Assembly (NCBI RefSeq): GCF_002259415.1
Contig: NZ_NPFY01000019.1
Coordinates: 1-64,000 of the forward strand
Direction: 5' to 3'
DNA from: Rhodococcus sp. 14-2470-1b
GTDB taxonomy: Bacteria > Actinomycetota > Actinomycetes > Mycobacteriales > Mycobacteriaceae
Length of the DNA stretch: 64,000 nt
Position 1 is the first letter of the stretch. Each line of letters begins with the position of its first letter. The translations under genes and the position numbers were made by a program. Shown piece after piece: positions 49,235 through 58,931 of this stretch. The notes beneath the pieces were generated by a model. It was not told the origin of the DNA. It searched no databases and was given only the letters and a program-made list of their open reading frames with translations.

Positions 49235-51781
49235 GTGGACAGTTTCACCCCCACCACGAAAACGCAGGCCGCACTCAGTGCCGCTCTGCAGGCCGCATCC
49301 GCGGCCGGAAACCCGGACATCCGTCCGGCCCATTTGTTGGTGGCGTTGCTCGATCAGACCGACGGCATCGCCTCCCCCCTGTTGAAGGCTGTCGGCGTCG
49401 ATCCTGCGACGGTGCGCGGTGAAGCTCGCACCCTGGTCGATCGACTCCCGTCGGCAACCGGATCGACAACGACTCCGCAACTCGGTCGCGAAGCGCTGGC
49501 GGCCATCACGGCTGCGCAGAACCTCGCTACCGAACTCGACGACGAGTACGTCTCCACCGAGCACCTCATGGTCGGACTCGCGACGGGTGACAGCGACGTC
49601 GCCAAGCTCCTGACCGGCCACGGCGCCGGACCCAACGAGCTGCGCGACGCCTTCCAGACTGTCCGCGGCAGCGCGCGCGTCACCAGCGCCGATCCCGAGA
49701 GCACCTACCAGGCGCTCGAGAAGTACAGCACCGACCTGACCGCCCGGGCCCGCGAAGGTCAGCTCGATCCGGTCATCGGCCGCGACACCGAAATTCGTCG
49801 CGTCGTCCAGGTACTGTCCCGTCGCACCAAGAACAACCCGGTTCTCATCGGTGAGCCCGGCGTCGGCAAGACCGCCATCGTCGAAGGTCTCGCGCAGCGC
49901 ATCATCGCCGGCGACGTGCCGGAAAGCTTGCGCGGTAAGACCGTCGTCTCGCTCGACCTCGGCTCGATGGTCGCCGGTGCGAAGTATCGCGGTGAATTCG
50001 AGGAGCGGCTCAAGGCCGTGCTCGACGACATCAAGAACTCGGCCGGGCAGGTCATCACCTTCATCGACGAGCTCCACACCATCGTCGGAGCTGGCGCGAC
50101 CGGTGAGTCCGCGATGGACGCGGGCAACATGATCAAACCGATGCTCGCGCGCGGTGAACTGCGGCTCGTCGGTGCGACCACGTTGGAGGAGTACCGCAAG
50201 TACATCGAGAAGGACGCAGCGCTCGAGCGTCGATTCCAGCAGGTCTACGTCGGCGAACCGTCCGTCGAGGACACCGTCGGCATCCTGCGTGGGCTCAAGG
50301 AGCGCTACGAGGTGCACCACGGTGTGCGCATCACGGACTCCGCACTCGTCTCCGCCGCCACACTGTCCGACCGCTACATCACGTCGAGGTTCCTGCCGGA
50401 CAAGGCAATCGACCTGGTCGACGAGGCCGCGTCGCGTCTCCGCATGGAGATCGACTCGCGTCCCGTCGAAATCGACGAGGTCGAACGAGCCGTCCGGCGA
50501 CTCGAGATCGAGGAGATGGCGCTCGAGAAGGAGACCGACGATGCGTCGAAGGCTCGTCTCGAGAAGCTGCGCGCGGAACTGGCCGACGGCCAGGAAAAGC
50601 TCAACCAGTTGAGCACCCGCTGGCAGAACGAGAAGAACGCCATCGATTCGGTTCGCGTCCTCAAAGAAGAACTCGAGAACCTGCGCGGTGAATCCGAGCG
50701 TGCCGAACGCGACGGAGATCTGGGAAAGGCAGCCGAACTTCGGTACGGCCGCATCCCGACGCTCGAGAAGGAGCTTGCCGAGAAGACACAGGCAACTCCG
50801 GCGCAGGACGACGTCATGCTCAAGGAAGAGGTCGGTCCGGACGATGTCGCCGACGTCGTCGCAGCCTGGACCGGCATTCCTGCAGGCCGCATGCTCGAGG
50901 GCGAAACCGCGAAGCTGCTGCGGATGGAAGACGAGTTGGGCAAGCGCGTCGTCGGGCAGAAGGACGCCGTGCAAGCGGTGTCCGACGCCGTCCGTCGTGC
51001 TCGCGCCGGCGTCGCCGATCCGAACCGTCCGACGGGCTCGTTCCTGTTCCTCGGTCCGACCGGTGTCGGCAAGACCGAACTCGCGAAAGCGTTGGCGGAC
51101 TTCCTGTTCGACGACGAGCGCGCCATGGTCCGCATCGACATGAGCGAGTACAGCGAGAAGCACGCCGTAGCTCGACTCGTCGGCGCGCCTCCCGGCTACG
51201 TCGGCTACGAGGCAGGCGGTCAACTCACCGAAGCCGTCCGCAGGCGTCCGTACAGCGTGATTCTGTTCGACGAGGTCGAGAAGGCTCACCCCGATGTCTT
51301 CGACATCCTGTTGGCCGTGCTCGACGAAGGCAGGCTGACCGACGGGCAGGGACGCACGGTCGACTTCAGGAACACCATCTTGATCCTGACGTCGAACCTC
51401 GGTGCCGGGGGATCGAAGGACCACGTCATGGATGCGGTCAGGCGCGCGTTCAAACCGGAGTTCGTCAACCGCCTCGACGACGTGGTGGTGTTCGACTCGC
51501 TCTCCGAGGATCAGCTGGAATCGATCGTCGACATCCAGCTCGGCTTCCTGGCCCGCAGGCTCGCAGCTCGCAGGCTCACGCTCGATGTGACCTCGCCGGC
51601 GAAGCTGTGGCTGGCAGCTCGGGGCTACGACCCGTTGTACGGCGCTCGTCCGCTGCGCAGGCTGATCCAGCAGGCCATCGGTGATCAGTTGGCCAAGCTG
51701 CTGCTCGCAGGAGATGTCCGCGACGGCGACGTCGTGCCGGTGAACGTATCGGCAGACGGCGACGCACTGGTCCTGGGTTAG
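49235..51781 (+). CDS. clpB: ATP-dependent disaggregase ClpB
   Basis: This 848-residue Hsp100 chaperone works with DnaK to rescue aggregated proteins. It has the N-terminal repeat domain (to ~145), first AAA module with GEPGVGKT, the coiled-coil middle domain (~400-530), and second AAA module with GPTGVGKT and a C-terminal small domain ([16 protein letters not shown]). GTG 49235 follows an AGCAGGTGA site. A HAIR element and a SigH-like promoter lie upstream, and a long perfect hairpin follows the stop. Confidence 0.97.
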   Translation: MDSFTPTTKTQAALSAALQAASAAGNPDIRPAHLLVALLDQTDGIASPLLKAVGVDPATVRGEARTLVDRLPSATGSTTTPQLGREALAAITAAQNLATELDDEYVSTEHLMVGLATGDSDVAKLLTGHGAGPNELRDAFQTVRGSARVTSADPESTYQALEKYSTDLTARAREGQLDPVIGRDTEIRRVVQVLSRRTKNNPVLIGEPGVGKTAIVEGLAQRIIAGDVPESLRGKTVVSLDLGSMVAGAKYRGEFEERLKAVLDDIKNSAGQVITFIDELHTIVGAGATGESAMDAGNMIKPMLARGELRLVGATTLEEYRKYIEKDAALERRFQQVYVGEPSVEDTVGILRGLKERYEVHHGVRITDSALVSAATLSDRYITSRFLPDKAIDLVDEAASRLRMEIDSRPVEIDEVERAVRRLEIEEMALEKETDDASKARLEKLRAELADGQEKLNQLSTRWQNEKNAIDSVRVLKEELENLRGESERAERDGDLGKAAELRYGRIPTLEKELAEKTQATPAQDDVMLKEEVGPDDVADVVAAWTGIPAGRMLEGETAKLLRMEDELGKRVVGQKDAVQAVSDAVRRARAGVADPNRPTGSFLFLGPTGVGKTELAKALADFLFDDERAMVRIDMSEYSEKHAVARLVGAPPGYVGYEAGGQLTEAVRRRPYSVILFDEVEKAHPDVFDILLAVLDEGRLTDGQGRTVDFRNTILILTSNLGAGGSKDHVMDAVRRAFKPEFVNRLDDVVVFDSLSEDQLESIVDIQLGFLARRLAARRLTLDVTSPAKLWLAARGYDPLYGARPLRRLIQQAIGDQLAKLLLAGDVRDGDVVPVNVSADGDALVLG

Positions 51782-51793
51782 ACCGAGTATTTC

Positions 51794-51849
51794 GCTCCAC
51801 TCTTGCGCGATATTTGCGGGATTCCGTGAATATCGCGCAAGAGTGGAGC
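51794..51849. terminator. Long perfect inverted repeat after clpB
   Basis: Two 21-bp arms, 51794-51814 and 51829-51849, are perfectly complementary around a 14-nt loop, starting 12 nt after the clpB stop. The strength suits a terminator, but there is no T-tract, and the arm end (GCTCCACTCTTGCGCG) resembles the ends of the repeats at 34299-34359. It may therefore be a dispersed palindromic element. Confidence 0.7.
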
Positions 51850-51905
51850 TCTGTGCACGCCTGGACGTTCGTCACCCGCGAGGTGCCGGACGTACCCTCG
51901 GTGTC

Positions 51906-52748
51906 ATGAGTCATCCGGACGGTCAGCGCGCGAGAGTGGAGCCCGCGGAAGGACCCCACGACCGGCCGTGGGAAGACGGCACCGCGAATCCGCCTCCGGA
52001 TCGTCCCGAATCCGATTACGTCGCCGACGGCTGGCAGGCATATCCGGACACCCAGCCGTACCCGGATTCCCAGCCCTATCAGCAGGCACAGCCCTATCCA
52101 CAGGCGCAGCCCTACCAGGACCAGCCGACGCAGCAGTACGGATATCCCCAGCAGTACTCGCCGCAGCAGCAGTACCCAGCCCAGCAGCCCAACCCGACCC
52201 AGGTGTTTCCGGCGTACGACCCGAGGCAACACCAGGCTCCGCCCGAGTACGGCGAGTATCAGGCTCCGCCCGAGCCGAAGGGGCCGCGGCGGTGGATGTT
52301 CGCGCTCGTCGCCCTGGCCGCGCTGGCGGTCGTCGTGCTGGCAGGAATTCTCGTGTTGACCAATCAACGATCCGACACCGACGACGTCGCGGTTCGGCCA
52401 CCGACCAGCCTGGCCCCGATCCCCACGCTCCCACCGAGCCAGGCGCCCCTCGCGCCACCGTCGGCTCCCGGTGGACTCGTCCCGGGAGGTATCCCGGAAA
52501 TTCTGGGGAACTCCGGCGCGGCGATCGGAAACATCACCGCCATCGACGGTCCGACTCTGACGATCCAGGGCATCGACGGCGCCCCCGTCACGGTTCTCGT
52601 CACCCCGCAGACGCAGGTCCTGTCCCTGTCCGGCTTCGACGCCTCCTCGCTGAAGGTCGGGTCGCTCGTCGTCGTGAACGGCAGCCCCATGGAGAACGGT
52701 GCCATCACGGCGGACATCATCGTGGAAACCCCCGACCTGGGCGGGTGA
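51906..52748 (+). CDS. Pro/Gln/Tyr-rich single-pass membrane protein with DUF5666-like domain
   Basis: This 280-residue protein has a disordered N-terminal ~125 residues rich in Pro, Gln and Tyr with repeated PYP/QPY units. One membrane helix follows (~residues 128-150), then a Pro-rich linker and a ~90-residue beta domain (IGNITAIDGPTLTIQGIDG ... LKVGSLVVVNG) typical of DUF5666-like OB folds. The tail faces the cytoplasm, the domain the outside. ATG 51906 is preferred over the open frame starting at 51843 in the hairpin arm. Function unknown. Confidence 0.7.
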   Translation: MSHPDGQRARVEPAEGPHDRPWEDGTANPPPDRPESDYVADGWQAYPDTQPYPDSQPYQQAQPYPQAQPYQDQPTQQYGYPQQYSPQQQYPAQQPNPTQVFPAYDPRQHQAPPEYGEYQAPPEPKGPRRWMFALVALAALAVVVLAGILVLTNQRSDTDDVAVRPPTSLAPIPTLPPSQAPLAPPSAPGGLVPGGIPEILGNSGAAIGNITAIDGPTLTIQGIDGAPVTVLVTPQTQVLSLSGFDASSLKVGSLVVVNGSPMENGAITADIIVETPDLGG

Positions 52749-52792
52749 GCCATCACGAGGCCGAACCGCTGGACGCTATAAGCTGACCCTCG

Positions 52793-53665
52793 ATGACGGC
52801 TATGTGGTTCGGACTTGCAGCGATCGCCCTCCTGGGTGCGGTCGCCCTTCTGTACATCGACCGTTCGCGCCGGGACCAGGTAGGCCGGGTACGGCAGATG
52901 TGGGCCAAGGCGCAGGGATACACGTACGAGGCGTCCGACGACGACATCGTGTTGCAGTTCCGTCGTGCTGCACTCGCCAAGCCCGAGCAGACCACTGCGG
53001 TGGACCTCGTGAGCGGAGTCCGACGCGGCGAGAAGTTCGTACTGTTCGACGTCGAGGAAACGTCGACGATTGTTGCAGTTCAACGACCCGTCGGATCCGA
53101 CGTGGACATCGACCTTCGGTTGAAGTCGACGCCGCCCCCTCGCGACTCGGACATGGAGCTGCTTGGATCGATCGGCCCCCGTGTCGTGTTCGCGACGAAC
53201 GTCGAAGTGGCGCGGCGCGTGTGCGATCAACGCATGGCTGCGTTCACCGAATCCGTTCCGGCCGGCCTGAACCTGCTGTGGAGCGAGAACGACTGGACAC
53301 TCGGATCGTTGCCGCTCGGCAGCACCGGACGCGACTGGGATGCCGCCATCGACGCCGTGGCACGACTGTCCGGGATGCTGCATGTACTACCGCCGGTCAA
53401 CAACCGACGTCCATCCGGTCCCGCTCGAACCAGCCCTCCGCAGCGCAGTCGACCCGAAACCACCGTCGGGCGCCAAAGCCCAGAACCCAGGCAGAGCCCA
53501 GAACCCCGCCAAAATCCAGAACCCCGGCAGGCGCGCCCCGAGGTGCGGCGTCCCGAGCCGAGGCCGCCGCTGCGTTCCGGTCCCGTGATCCAACCGTCGG
53601 GACCCCGGCCACCGAGCCGACCGACGCCCATCACCCGCGACTCGGACCGCCGCCGCCAGGACTGA
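52793..53665 (+). CDS. Membrane-anchored protein of unknown function (Rv0383c-like position)
   Basis: This 290-residue protein begins with a membrane helix (residues ~4-22), continues with a ~185-residue mixed alpha/beta domain (QMWAKAQGYTYE, KFVLFDVEET, GPRVVFATNVEVARRV), and ends in ~85 Pro/Arg-rich residues that include three RQxPEP-like repeats. Position between clpB and pyrE and length match Rv0383c of M. tuberculosis. Function is unknown. The repetitive end may be prone to length variation. Confidence 0.7.
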   Translation: MTAMWFGLAAIALLGAVALLYIDRSRRDQVGRVRQMWAKAQGYTYEASDDDIVLQFRRAALAKPEQTTAVDLVSGVRRGEKFVLFDVEETSTIVAVQRPVGSDVDIDLRLKSTPPPRDSDMELLGSIGPRVVFATNVEVARRVCDQRMAAFTESVPAGLNLLWSENDWTLGSLPLGSTGRDWDAAIDAVARLSGMLHVLPPVNNRRPSGPARTSPPQRSRPETTVGRQSPEPRQSPEPRQNPEPRQARPEVRRPEPRPPLRSGPVIQPSGPRPPSRPTPITRDSDRRRQD

Positions 53666-53734
53666 TCCGCAGGACCGGACATTCGGCGGTGTGGGACTCC
53701 ACAACACGTCGATCGCACCGTAGCCTTCAGTTTC

Positions 53735-54547
53735 ATGACCGCCGAACCGATCGAACCAGCGTCCCCCCTCACCGTGCGCCCGGTTGCCCTCGTCACCGGA
53801 CCGACGTCCGGTCTCGGCGCAGGATTCGCCACTCACCTCGCTGCTCGCGGCTACGACCTCGTGCTCGTTGCCAGGAACGAGGTGGGGCTGCGTTCGCTCG
53901 CGGACGACCTGCGCGTCCGCTTCGGAGCCGACTCGGAGATCATCCCGGCGGATCTGGCCACCCAGGCGGGACGGGACGTCGTCGCCGAGCGGCTGAGCCG
54001 GGGCGTCGAATTTCTCGTCAACAACGCAGGTTTCGGAACTTCGGGTGAGTTCTGGACAGCGGAACCCGAGCTGTTGCAGGCGCAGCTCGACGTCAACGTC
54101 ACCGCGGTGATGCAGTTGACCCGCGCAGCGCTGCCGTCGATGGTTGCTGCCGCGAAAGGCACCGTGGTCAACGTGGCGAGTGTTGCGGGCATTCTGTCCG
54201 GCCGCGGATCGACGTACTCCGCGTCCAAGGCGTACGTCATCTCGTTCTCCGAAGGACTGTCCGGTGGCCTCGCCGGCACAGGCGTCCAGGTGCAGGCACT
54301 GTGCCCCGGGTTCGTGCGCACCGAGTTCCACCAGCGCGCGGGCATCGAGATGTCCAGCATCCCGAAGTTCATGTGGCTGAACGTGGAACAGGTCGTGCGT
54401 GAATCCATGCGTGATCTGGGCAAGGGCAAAGTCATCAGTGTGCCGGGCGCGCAGTACAAGGTCCTGACGGCGCTCGGCACCAAGGTCCCCAAGAGTGCTG
54501 TGCGGAAGCTGACGAATCTGGTCGGTCGAGGTCGCGGCCGAACATAG
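53735..54547 (+). CDS. Short-chain dehydrogenase/reductase
   Basis: This 270-residue classical SDR has the cofactor motif TGPTSGLGAGF near residue 21, NNAGFG, a Ser in NVASVAG, and the catalytic YSASK. An Arg at RNEVGL after the second strand suggests NADP preference. A C-terminal basic tail (RKLTNLVGRGRGR) may touch membrane lipids. The substrate is unknown. It is the third plus-strand gene between clpB and pyrE. Confidence 0.88.
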   Translation: MTAEPIEPASPLTVRPVALVTGPTSGLGAGFATHLAARGYDLVLVARNEVGLRSLADDLRVRFGADSEIIPADLATQAGRDVVAERLSRGVEFLVNNAGFGTSGEFWTAEPELLQAQLDVNVTAVMQLTRAALPSMVAAAKGTVVNVASVAGILSGRGSTYSASKAYVISFSEGLSGGLAGTGVQVQALCPGFVRTEFHQRAGIEMSSIPKFMWLNVEQVVRESMRDLGKGKVISVPGAQYKVLTALGTKVPKSAVRKLTNLVGRGRGRT

Positions 54548-54562
54548 GCGACTTCGGCGCGT

Positions 54563-55183
54563 ATGGGCGAGCCTCCGAGCGCGATTCGAGTATCACCGTT
54601 AAATTCAGACCTTGTGACTGTTTTCGTGATCGTGGCGATCCTCGTACTTGCAGTTCTCGCCTACGCGGCGAGCGTCGAGCGTCGGGTACGGCGTTATCGG
54701 TCGAACACGGCCGCGAGCAGGCAGCTGGTGACCGTGGAGCTCGAGCGTCGCTACGTTCAGCTGGAGCCGTTCATCGCGGCCGTCGAATCGTCCGGCCTGG
54801 ACCAGGATCTGGTTCGTCAGCTCGTCGGCGCGAGGTCGTGGTCCAAGGCGGTACGAGACAAGAACCTCGGTCTTCAGGCACAGGCAGCCGCCGAGAACGC
54901 GCTGTCGGCGGCGGTGCACGCAGTGCTGTCCGAGTCCGACACCCACCCCAAGTTGCGATCCAACTGGGCTTTCCAAGGCCCCGCCGGCGACCTGGAAACA
55001 ACGGAGAAGCGCATCGCCGGCGCAGTGCGCGTCTACAACGACAATGCGTACGCGTTGGCGCAGCTGCGTAGTTCGTTCGCGACCAAGCCCATGGCCACGG
55101 TACTGAAGGTGGTTCCGCCCGAGCCGTTCGTCGAGCACGTCGACCTCGTCGCCGACGAAAAGCCGGAGGACGTGCCCGCCTGA
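54563..55183 (+). CDS. LemA-family protein
   Basis: This 206-residue protein has an N-terminal membrane helix (~residues 18-38) and a long-helix domain of the LemA type: ELERRYVQLEPFIAAVESSG, LRSNWAFQGPAGDLETTEKRIAGAVRVYNDNAYAL. LemA proteins face outward, and their role is poorly known. ATG 54563 lies 15 bp after the SDR stop. The acidic C-terminus is not part of the domain. Confidence 0.8.
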   Translation: MGEPPSAIRVSPLNSDLVTVFVIVAILVLAVLAYAASVERRVRRYRSNTAASRQLVTVELERRYVQLEPFIAAVESSGLDQDLVRQLVGARSWSKAVRDKNLGLQAQAAAENALSAAVHAVLSESDTHPKLRSNWAFQGPAGDLETTEKRIAGAVRVYNDNAYALAQLRSSFATKPMATVLKVVPPEPFVEHVDLVADEKPEDVPA

Positions 55184-55240
55184 GCCTGTGGGATTCCGGC
55201 CGGTAGATTCATCGACTGAATCGACCGAAGGGAACCTCAC

Positions 55241-55780
55241 ATGGCCGACAGTGCCCAGCGTGCCGAACTGGCCGAGCTGGTTCGTGAACTGGCCGTAGTC
55301 CACGGCAAGGTGACGTTGTCATCCGGCAAGGAAGCCGATTACTACGTCGACCTCAGACGCGCAACGCTGCATCACCGCGCGAGCGCGTTGATCGGAACGC
55401 TGATGCGCGAATTGGTGGCCGACTGGGACTTCGACTCCGTCGGCGGCCTGACGATGGGAGCCGATCCCGTCGCGTTGTCCATCGTCCACGCGGAAGGCCG
55501 CCCGATCGACGGCTTCGTCGTACGCAAGGCCGCGAAGGCGCACGGTATGCAGCGTCAGATCGAAGGACCCGACATCGTCGGCAAGCGGGTGTTGGTCGTG
55601 GAGGACACGACCACGACCGGGAACTCACCGCTGACTGCGGTGAAGGCGCTCCGCGACGCGGGAGCAGTCGTCGTCGGAGTTGCGACGGTAGTCGACCGGG
55701 CAACCGGAGCCGACGACGTCATCGCTGCCGAGGGGCTCGAATACCGCTCGCTGCTCGGCTTGGCCGATCTGGGTCTGTAG
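55241..55780 (+). CDS. pyrE: Orotate phosphoribosyltransferase PyrE
   Basis: This enzyme converts orotate and PRPP to OMP in pyrimidine synthesis. The PRPP motif VLVVEDTTTTGNS is clear, as are KVTLSSGKEADYYVDLR and the catalytic-loop region VRKAAKAHGMQRQIEG. The 179 residues are standard. CGAAGGGAA precedes ATG 55241. It is the last gene of the clpB-side block (Rv0382c in M. tuberculosis), followed by a strong hairpin. Confidence 0.95.
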   Translation: MADSAQRAELAELVRELAVVHGKVTLSSGKEADYYVDLRRATLHHRASALIGTLMRELVADWDFDSVGGLTMGADPVALSIVHAEGRPIDGFVVRKAAKAHGMQRQIEGPDIVGKRVLVVEDTTTTGNSPLTAVKALRDAGAVVVGVATVVDRATGADDVIAAEGLEYRSLLGLADLGL

Positions 55781-55791
55781 CAGCTTCGCCG

Positions 55792-55839
55792 CTGGTGGTG
55801 TGGTTAGGCGCCCCAGGGGGCACCCAACCACACCACCAG
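55792..55839. terminator. Hairpin between pyrE and the EthD gene
   Basis: CTGGTGGTGTGGTT at 55792-55805 pairs with AACCACACCACCAG at 55826-55839, and inner bases extend the stem with two mismatches. It lies between convergent genes and probably ends transcription both ways. Confidence 0.7.
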
Positions 55840-55851
55840 GCGCGGAGCGCC

Positions 55852-56157
55852 TCAGGCCACCTCGACCTCATGCATATCCATGACGAAGCCCGCTCCGGCG
55901 AAGTTGGGCATGTCGTCGGCACCGGCCTTGCCCTCCTCGGATCCGAGGGCTGCAATGGCGTCGTCCTTGGACGGGAAGTTCAGGTTGCCGACGACGAAGT
56001 GTGCAGGCTGGGATCCGTCCAGTGTTTCTGACACACCCCACTCGAACGAGATGATGCCGGGCATCTTCGCGGTCAGTGGCGCATGCACGCTTCGGTAGTG
56101 TGCCAAGAACGCATCGGGGTTCTCGGGGTGGTTGTAGGCGATGCTGATGCGAAACAT
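55852..56157 (-). CDS. EthD-domain small protein of the monooxygenase operon
   Basis: This 101-residue dimeric ferredoxin-fold protein has the EthD pattern: MFRISIAYNHPENPDAFLAH YRSVHAPLTAKMPG is split here as the N-terminal strand, helix and YxxxHxPL motif, with AHFVVGNLNFPSKDDAIAAL later. Related proteins accompany oxygenases and are often needed for turnover, though their chemistry is unclear. ATG 56157 has a good site (AGAAGGAG); a longer frame to 56436 lies inside the monooxygenase gene. It is the third gene of the esterase-monooxygenase-EthD operon. Confidence 0.85.
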   Translation of the reverse strand: MFRISIAYNHPENPDAFLAHYRSVHAPLTAKMPGIISFEWGVSETLDGSQPAHFVVGNLNFPSKDDAIAALGSEEGKAGADDMPNFAGAGFVMDMHEVEVA

Positions 56158-56168
56158 TCGAGCTCCTT

Positions 56169-57770
56169 CTAGTGGGTGATCGTGAAGCCTTCGTAACCCT
56201 TGGATGCGACGTCGTCGCAGATGTCGCGGTAGACGTTGAGTCCGCCGACGTAGGACATGATCATGCGAGGTTTGCCTGGGATGTTGGCGCCGGTGTACCA
56301 GGAGTTGCCCTCGGGGTAAAGCGTGGTGTCGGCGAGTTCGATTGCTTGCGTGGTCCATTCCTTTGCTGCGGTCTCGTCGGCCTCGAATGTCCTGGCGCCG
56401 ATCGACTCCAGATGTGCGACGGTGTCCGCTGTCCACTCGACGTGCTGTTCGATGGCGCAGACCACGTTGGTCAACACGTTGGGGCTACCGGGGCCGGTCA
56501 AGGTGAACAGATTGGGGAACTCGTCGACGGCGATACCCAGATATGTGGTGGGACCGTCGGTCCACTTGTCCTGCAGTGACTTCCCGTTGCGTCCACGGAT
56601 GTCGATCTTCAGCAGGGGGCCGGTGATGGCGTCGAAACCGGTGGCGAAGACTATGACGTCGAGCGGGTATTCGTCGTGGGCGGTCTTCAACCCGGTCGGA
56701 GTCAATCCTTCGATCGGCGCATCCTTCACGCTCACGAGCGATACGTTGTCGCGATTATAGGTCTGAAAGTAGTTGGTATCGAGTGTGATTCGCTTGGCCC
56801 CCAAGGGATGCTCGCGAGGTGAGAGTGCCTCGGCAAGTTCAGGGTCCTCGACGACGGATCGGATCTTGCCGCGGAAGAACTCGGCGATGGTGTCGTTGGC
56901 CTGCCGATTGCTGAGCAGGTCCGGGTAGGCAGCGATGAGATCGATGGCCCGATGGCGACTCCATCGTTCCTCGAACACCGCCAATCGCTCTTCCTCGGAG
57001 TGGTCGAATGTGTTGACTGACAATGTGTCCACGGGCTGGCCGCCCCCGGACGCCTTCGATGCGACCTTGAAGTTCTCGATGTCGGCTCGAAAGGACTGCT
57101 TCTCGTCCTCGGTCAATGGGCGATTGCCGCAGTCGAGGCTGAAGGCAGGTGTGCGCTGGAAAACCGTCAGATGTTCGGCCTGCTCGGCGATCTTCGGGAT
57201 CACCTGAACACCAGAAGATCCGGTGCCGATGACGCCGACCCGTTTGCCGGTGAAGTCGAACCCGTCGCGCGGCCACGCGCTGGTATGGATCGTCTCGCCC
57301 TCGTAGGCGTCGAGACCCGCGAAGTCGGGTGTCGATGACGTCGAGAGGCATCCCGCGGCGGTGATCAGGTACTTGGCGGTGACGTATTCACCGGCGTCGG
57401 TGCCGACCGTCCACCGTAACGCCTCCTCGTCCCAGACCGCTGATTCGACACGTACTCCGAAACGAAAGTGCTTCTTGACATCGAGTTTCTCGGCGACGAA
57501 GTCGATGTAACGCAGGATCTCCGGCTGAGCAGGATAGCGTTCTGTCCACTCCCACTCGTCGATGATGTCCTGGGAGAACGTGAACGCGTATTCCATGCTG
57601 ATGCAGTCGCATCGTGCGCCGGGATACGTGTTCCAGAACCACGTACCACCGACGGTTTCTGCGGCCTCGTATCCACGGACCGACAGGCCGAGAGACTTGA
57701 GCTTGTGCGTCATGTAGACGCCGGAGAAGCCGGCGCCGATGACGACGGCATCGAAATCGCTTGTGCTCAC
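56169..57770 (-). CDS. Type I Baeyer-Villiger monooxygenase (flavin, NADPH)
   Basis: This 533-residue flavoenzyme inserts oxygen beside a ketone to give an ester or lactone. FAD motif GAGFSG at 12-17; second fingerprint GGTWFWNTYPGARCD at 41-55; main fingerprint YEGETIHTSAW at 156-166 (Tyr where the consensus has Phe); NADP motif GTGSSG at 182-187; late ATGFDAITG. It is closest in feel to cyclohexanone/monoterpene-ketone monooxygenases. It lies between an HSL esterase gene (12 bp upstream) and an EthD gene, so the ester or lactone made can be hydrolysed by its neighbour. Confidence 0.92.
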   Translation of the reverse strand: MSTSDFDAVVIGAGFSGVYMTHKLKSLGLSVRGYEAAETVGGTWFWNTYPGARCDCISMEYAFTFSQDIIDEWEWTERYPAQPEILRYIDFVAEKLDVKKHFRFGVRVESAVWDEEALRWTVGTDAGEYVTAKYLITAAGCLSTSSTPDFAGLDAYEGETIHTSAWPRDGFDFTGKRVGVIGTGSSGVQVIPKIAEQAEHLTVFQRTPAFSLDCGNRPLTEDEKQSFRADIENFKVASKASGGGQPVDTLSVNTFDHSEEERLAVFEERWSRHRAIDLIAAYPDLLSNRQANDTIAEFFRGKIRSVVEDPELAEALSPREHPLGAKRITLDTNYFQTYNRDNVSLVSVKDAPIEGLTPTGLKTAHDEYPLDVIVFATGFDAITGPLLKIDIRGRNGKSLQDKWTDGPTTYLGIAVDEFPNLFTLTGPGSPNVLTNVVCAIEQHVEWTADTVAHLESIGARTFEADETAAKEWTTQAIELADTTLYPEGNSWYTGANIPGKPRMIMSYVGGLNVYRDICDDVASKGYEGFTITH

Positions 57771-57782
57771 GGAACACTCCTT

Positions 57783-58712
57783 TCAGGCGACAACGGATGT
57801 GAGATGGGCGCGAACGGATTCGCCGACGTACGCGATACCGGCGTCGGCTCCGGGGAGGATGTTGACGAACTGGAAGAAGCCATGCATCTGTCCGTCGAAC
57901 ACTCTCACCTCCACGGGCACGCCCGCGGCGGTGAGTTTCTCGGCATAGGCCTGACCTTCGTCGCGTAGAACATCGTGTTCGGCCAGCAACACCACTGCTG
58001 GTGCCACTCCTGACAGGTCCTCTGCGTGCAAGGGTGACACGTCCCAGTTGCGGCGTACTCCGGCATCGGGTGTGTAGAGATCCCAGAACCAGATCATCGA
58101 CGTCTTGTCGAGCATCAACTGGTTGGCGGGGTCGGCGTACGAGCTGTTGTCGAAATCGTGGTCGGTGACGGGGTAGACCAACACCTGTAGCGAGACGGCC
58201 GGGCCGTTCTCTCGCACTGCTCGCTGCGCGACGACGGCTGCAAGGTTGCCGCCGGAACTGTCGCCGCCGACCAGTAGCGGCAACGCAGAATCGGAGCGAG
58301 AAGCGGTCCACTGCAGAACATCCCATGCGTCGTCGGCTGCAGTCGGGTAGATGTTTTCGGGAGCGAGTCGGTAGTCGGGAAGCACTACGGTGCACCCGGT
58401 CTCGACCGCGAGGCGTCTGGCAAGTGTGTCGAACTGATCCGGTGTGCCGACGACCCAGCCACCGCCATGGAAGTAGACGAACACCCCGCGTGGGCTGTCG
58501 TCAGGTGTCAGGACGCGAACCGGAATTGCATGTCCATCCGCCGCCTCCACCGTCAGGTTCTCGACCGACGCCATCTCGGGCCCTGGACCGTAGAGGTCGA
58601 TGAATGTGTCGTTCATCGAGCGGACCTCGTCGGGGGTCATCTCGTGGAGCGCTTTACCGCCTCCTTCGGCGGCTTGGGCGAGGAACGCGGCGGTGGCGTC
58701 GTCGAGTGCCAT
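57783..58712 (-). CDS. HSL-family esterase/lactone hydrolase
   Basis: This 309-residue alpha/beta hydrolase of the hormone-sensitive-lipase group has the oxyanion motif YFHGGGWVVG, nucleophile GGDSSGGN, Asp in LLAEHDVLRDE and His in GQMHGFFQF. ATG 58712 follows GAAGGAG at about -8; ATG 58751 lacks such a site. It is the first gene of the operon with the Baeyer-Villiger enzyme, and would open the ester or lactone formed, as the epsilon-lactone hydrolase does in rhodococcal monoterpene degradation. No signal peptide. Confidence 0.9.
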   Translation of the reverse strand: MALDDATAAFLAQAAEGGGKALHEMTPDEVRSMNDTFIDLYGPGPEMASVENLTVEAADGHAIPVRVLTPDDSPRGVFVYFHGGGWVVGTPDQFDTLARRLAVETGCTVVLPDYRLAPENIYPTAADDAWDVLQWTASRSDSALPLLVGGDSSGGNLAAVVAQRAVRENGPAVSLQVLVYPVTDHDFDNSSYADPANQLMLDKTSMIWFWDLYTPDAGVRRNWDVSPLHAEDLSGVAPAVVLLAEHDVLRDEGQAYAEKLTAAGVPVEVRVFDGQMHGFFQFVNILPGADAGIAYVGESVRAHLTSVVA

Positions 58713-58852
58713 GACAGGACTCCTTCGGAGTGTTCTAATTACGGACGGCATCCGTTCAGGTGATACACCTCACTCTAAACGCTGATAATCATTCGCCGCA
58801 ACCATCTGTTGTCACGGCTTTTTCTGCTGCGACTTTGTCCTCAAATGTGATC

Positions 58853-58881
58853 TGGACAACTGGACGTTTTGGTTCTACTGT
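58853..58881 (+). promoter_or_regulatory. SigA-type promoter of the ABC transporter operon
   Basis: TGGACA at 58853-58858 and TACTGT at 58876-58881 are 17 bp apart, close to TTGACA and TAnnnT. The predicted leader is ~45 nt, ending in the strong site AGGAGGAG before ATG 58932. The 219-bp region is shared with the divergent esterase operon. Confidence 0.6.
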
Positions 58882-58931
58882 GACAGCGATCACGAGTTCA
58901 TGCGCATCATTGCCATGAAATAGGAGGAGCC

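Noticed and set aside
49202-51424. A 740-codon open frame antisense to clpB
   Set aside because: It lies wholly opposite clpB, has Arg/Asp/Gly-rich composition typical of the complementary frame of GC-rich genes, and shows no domain.
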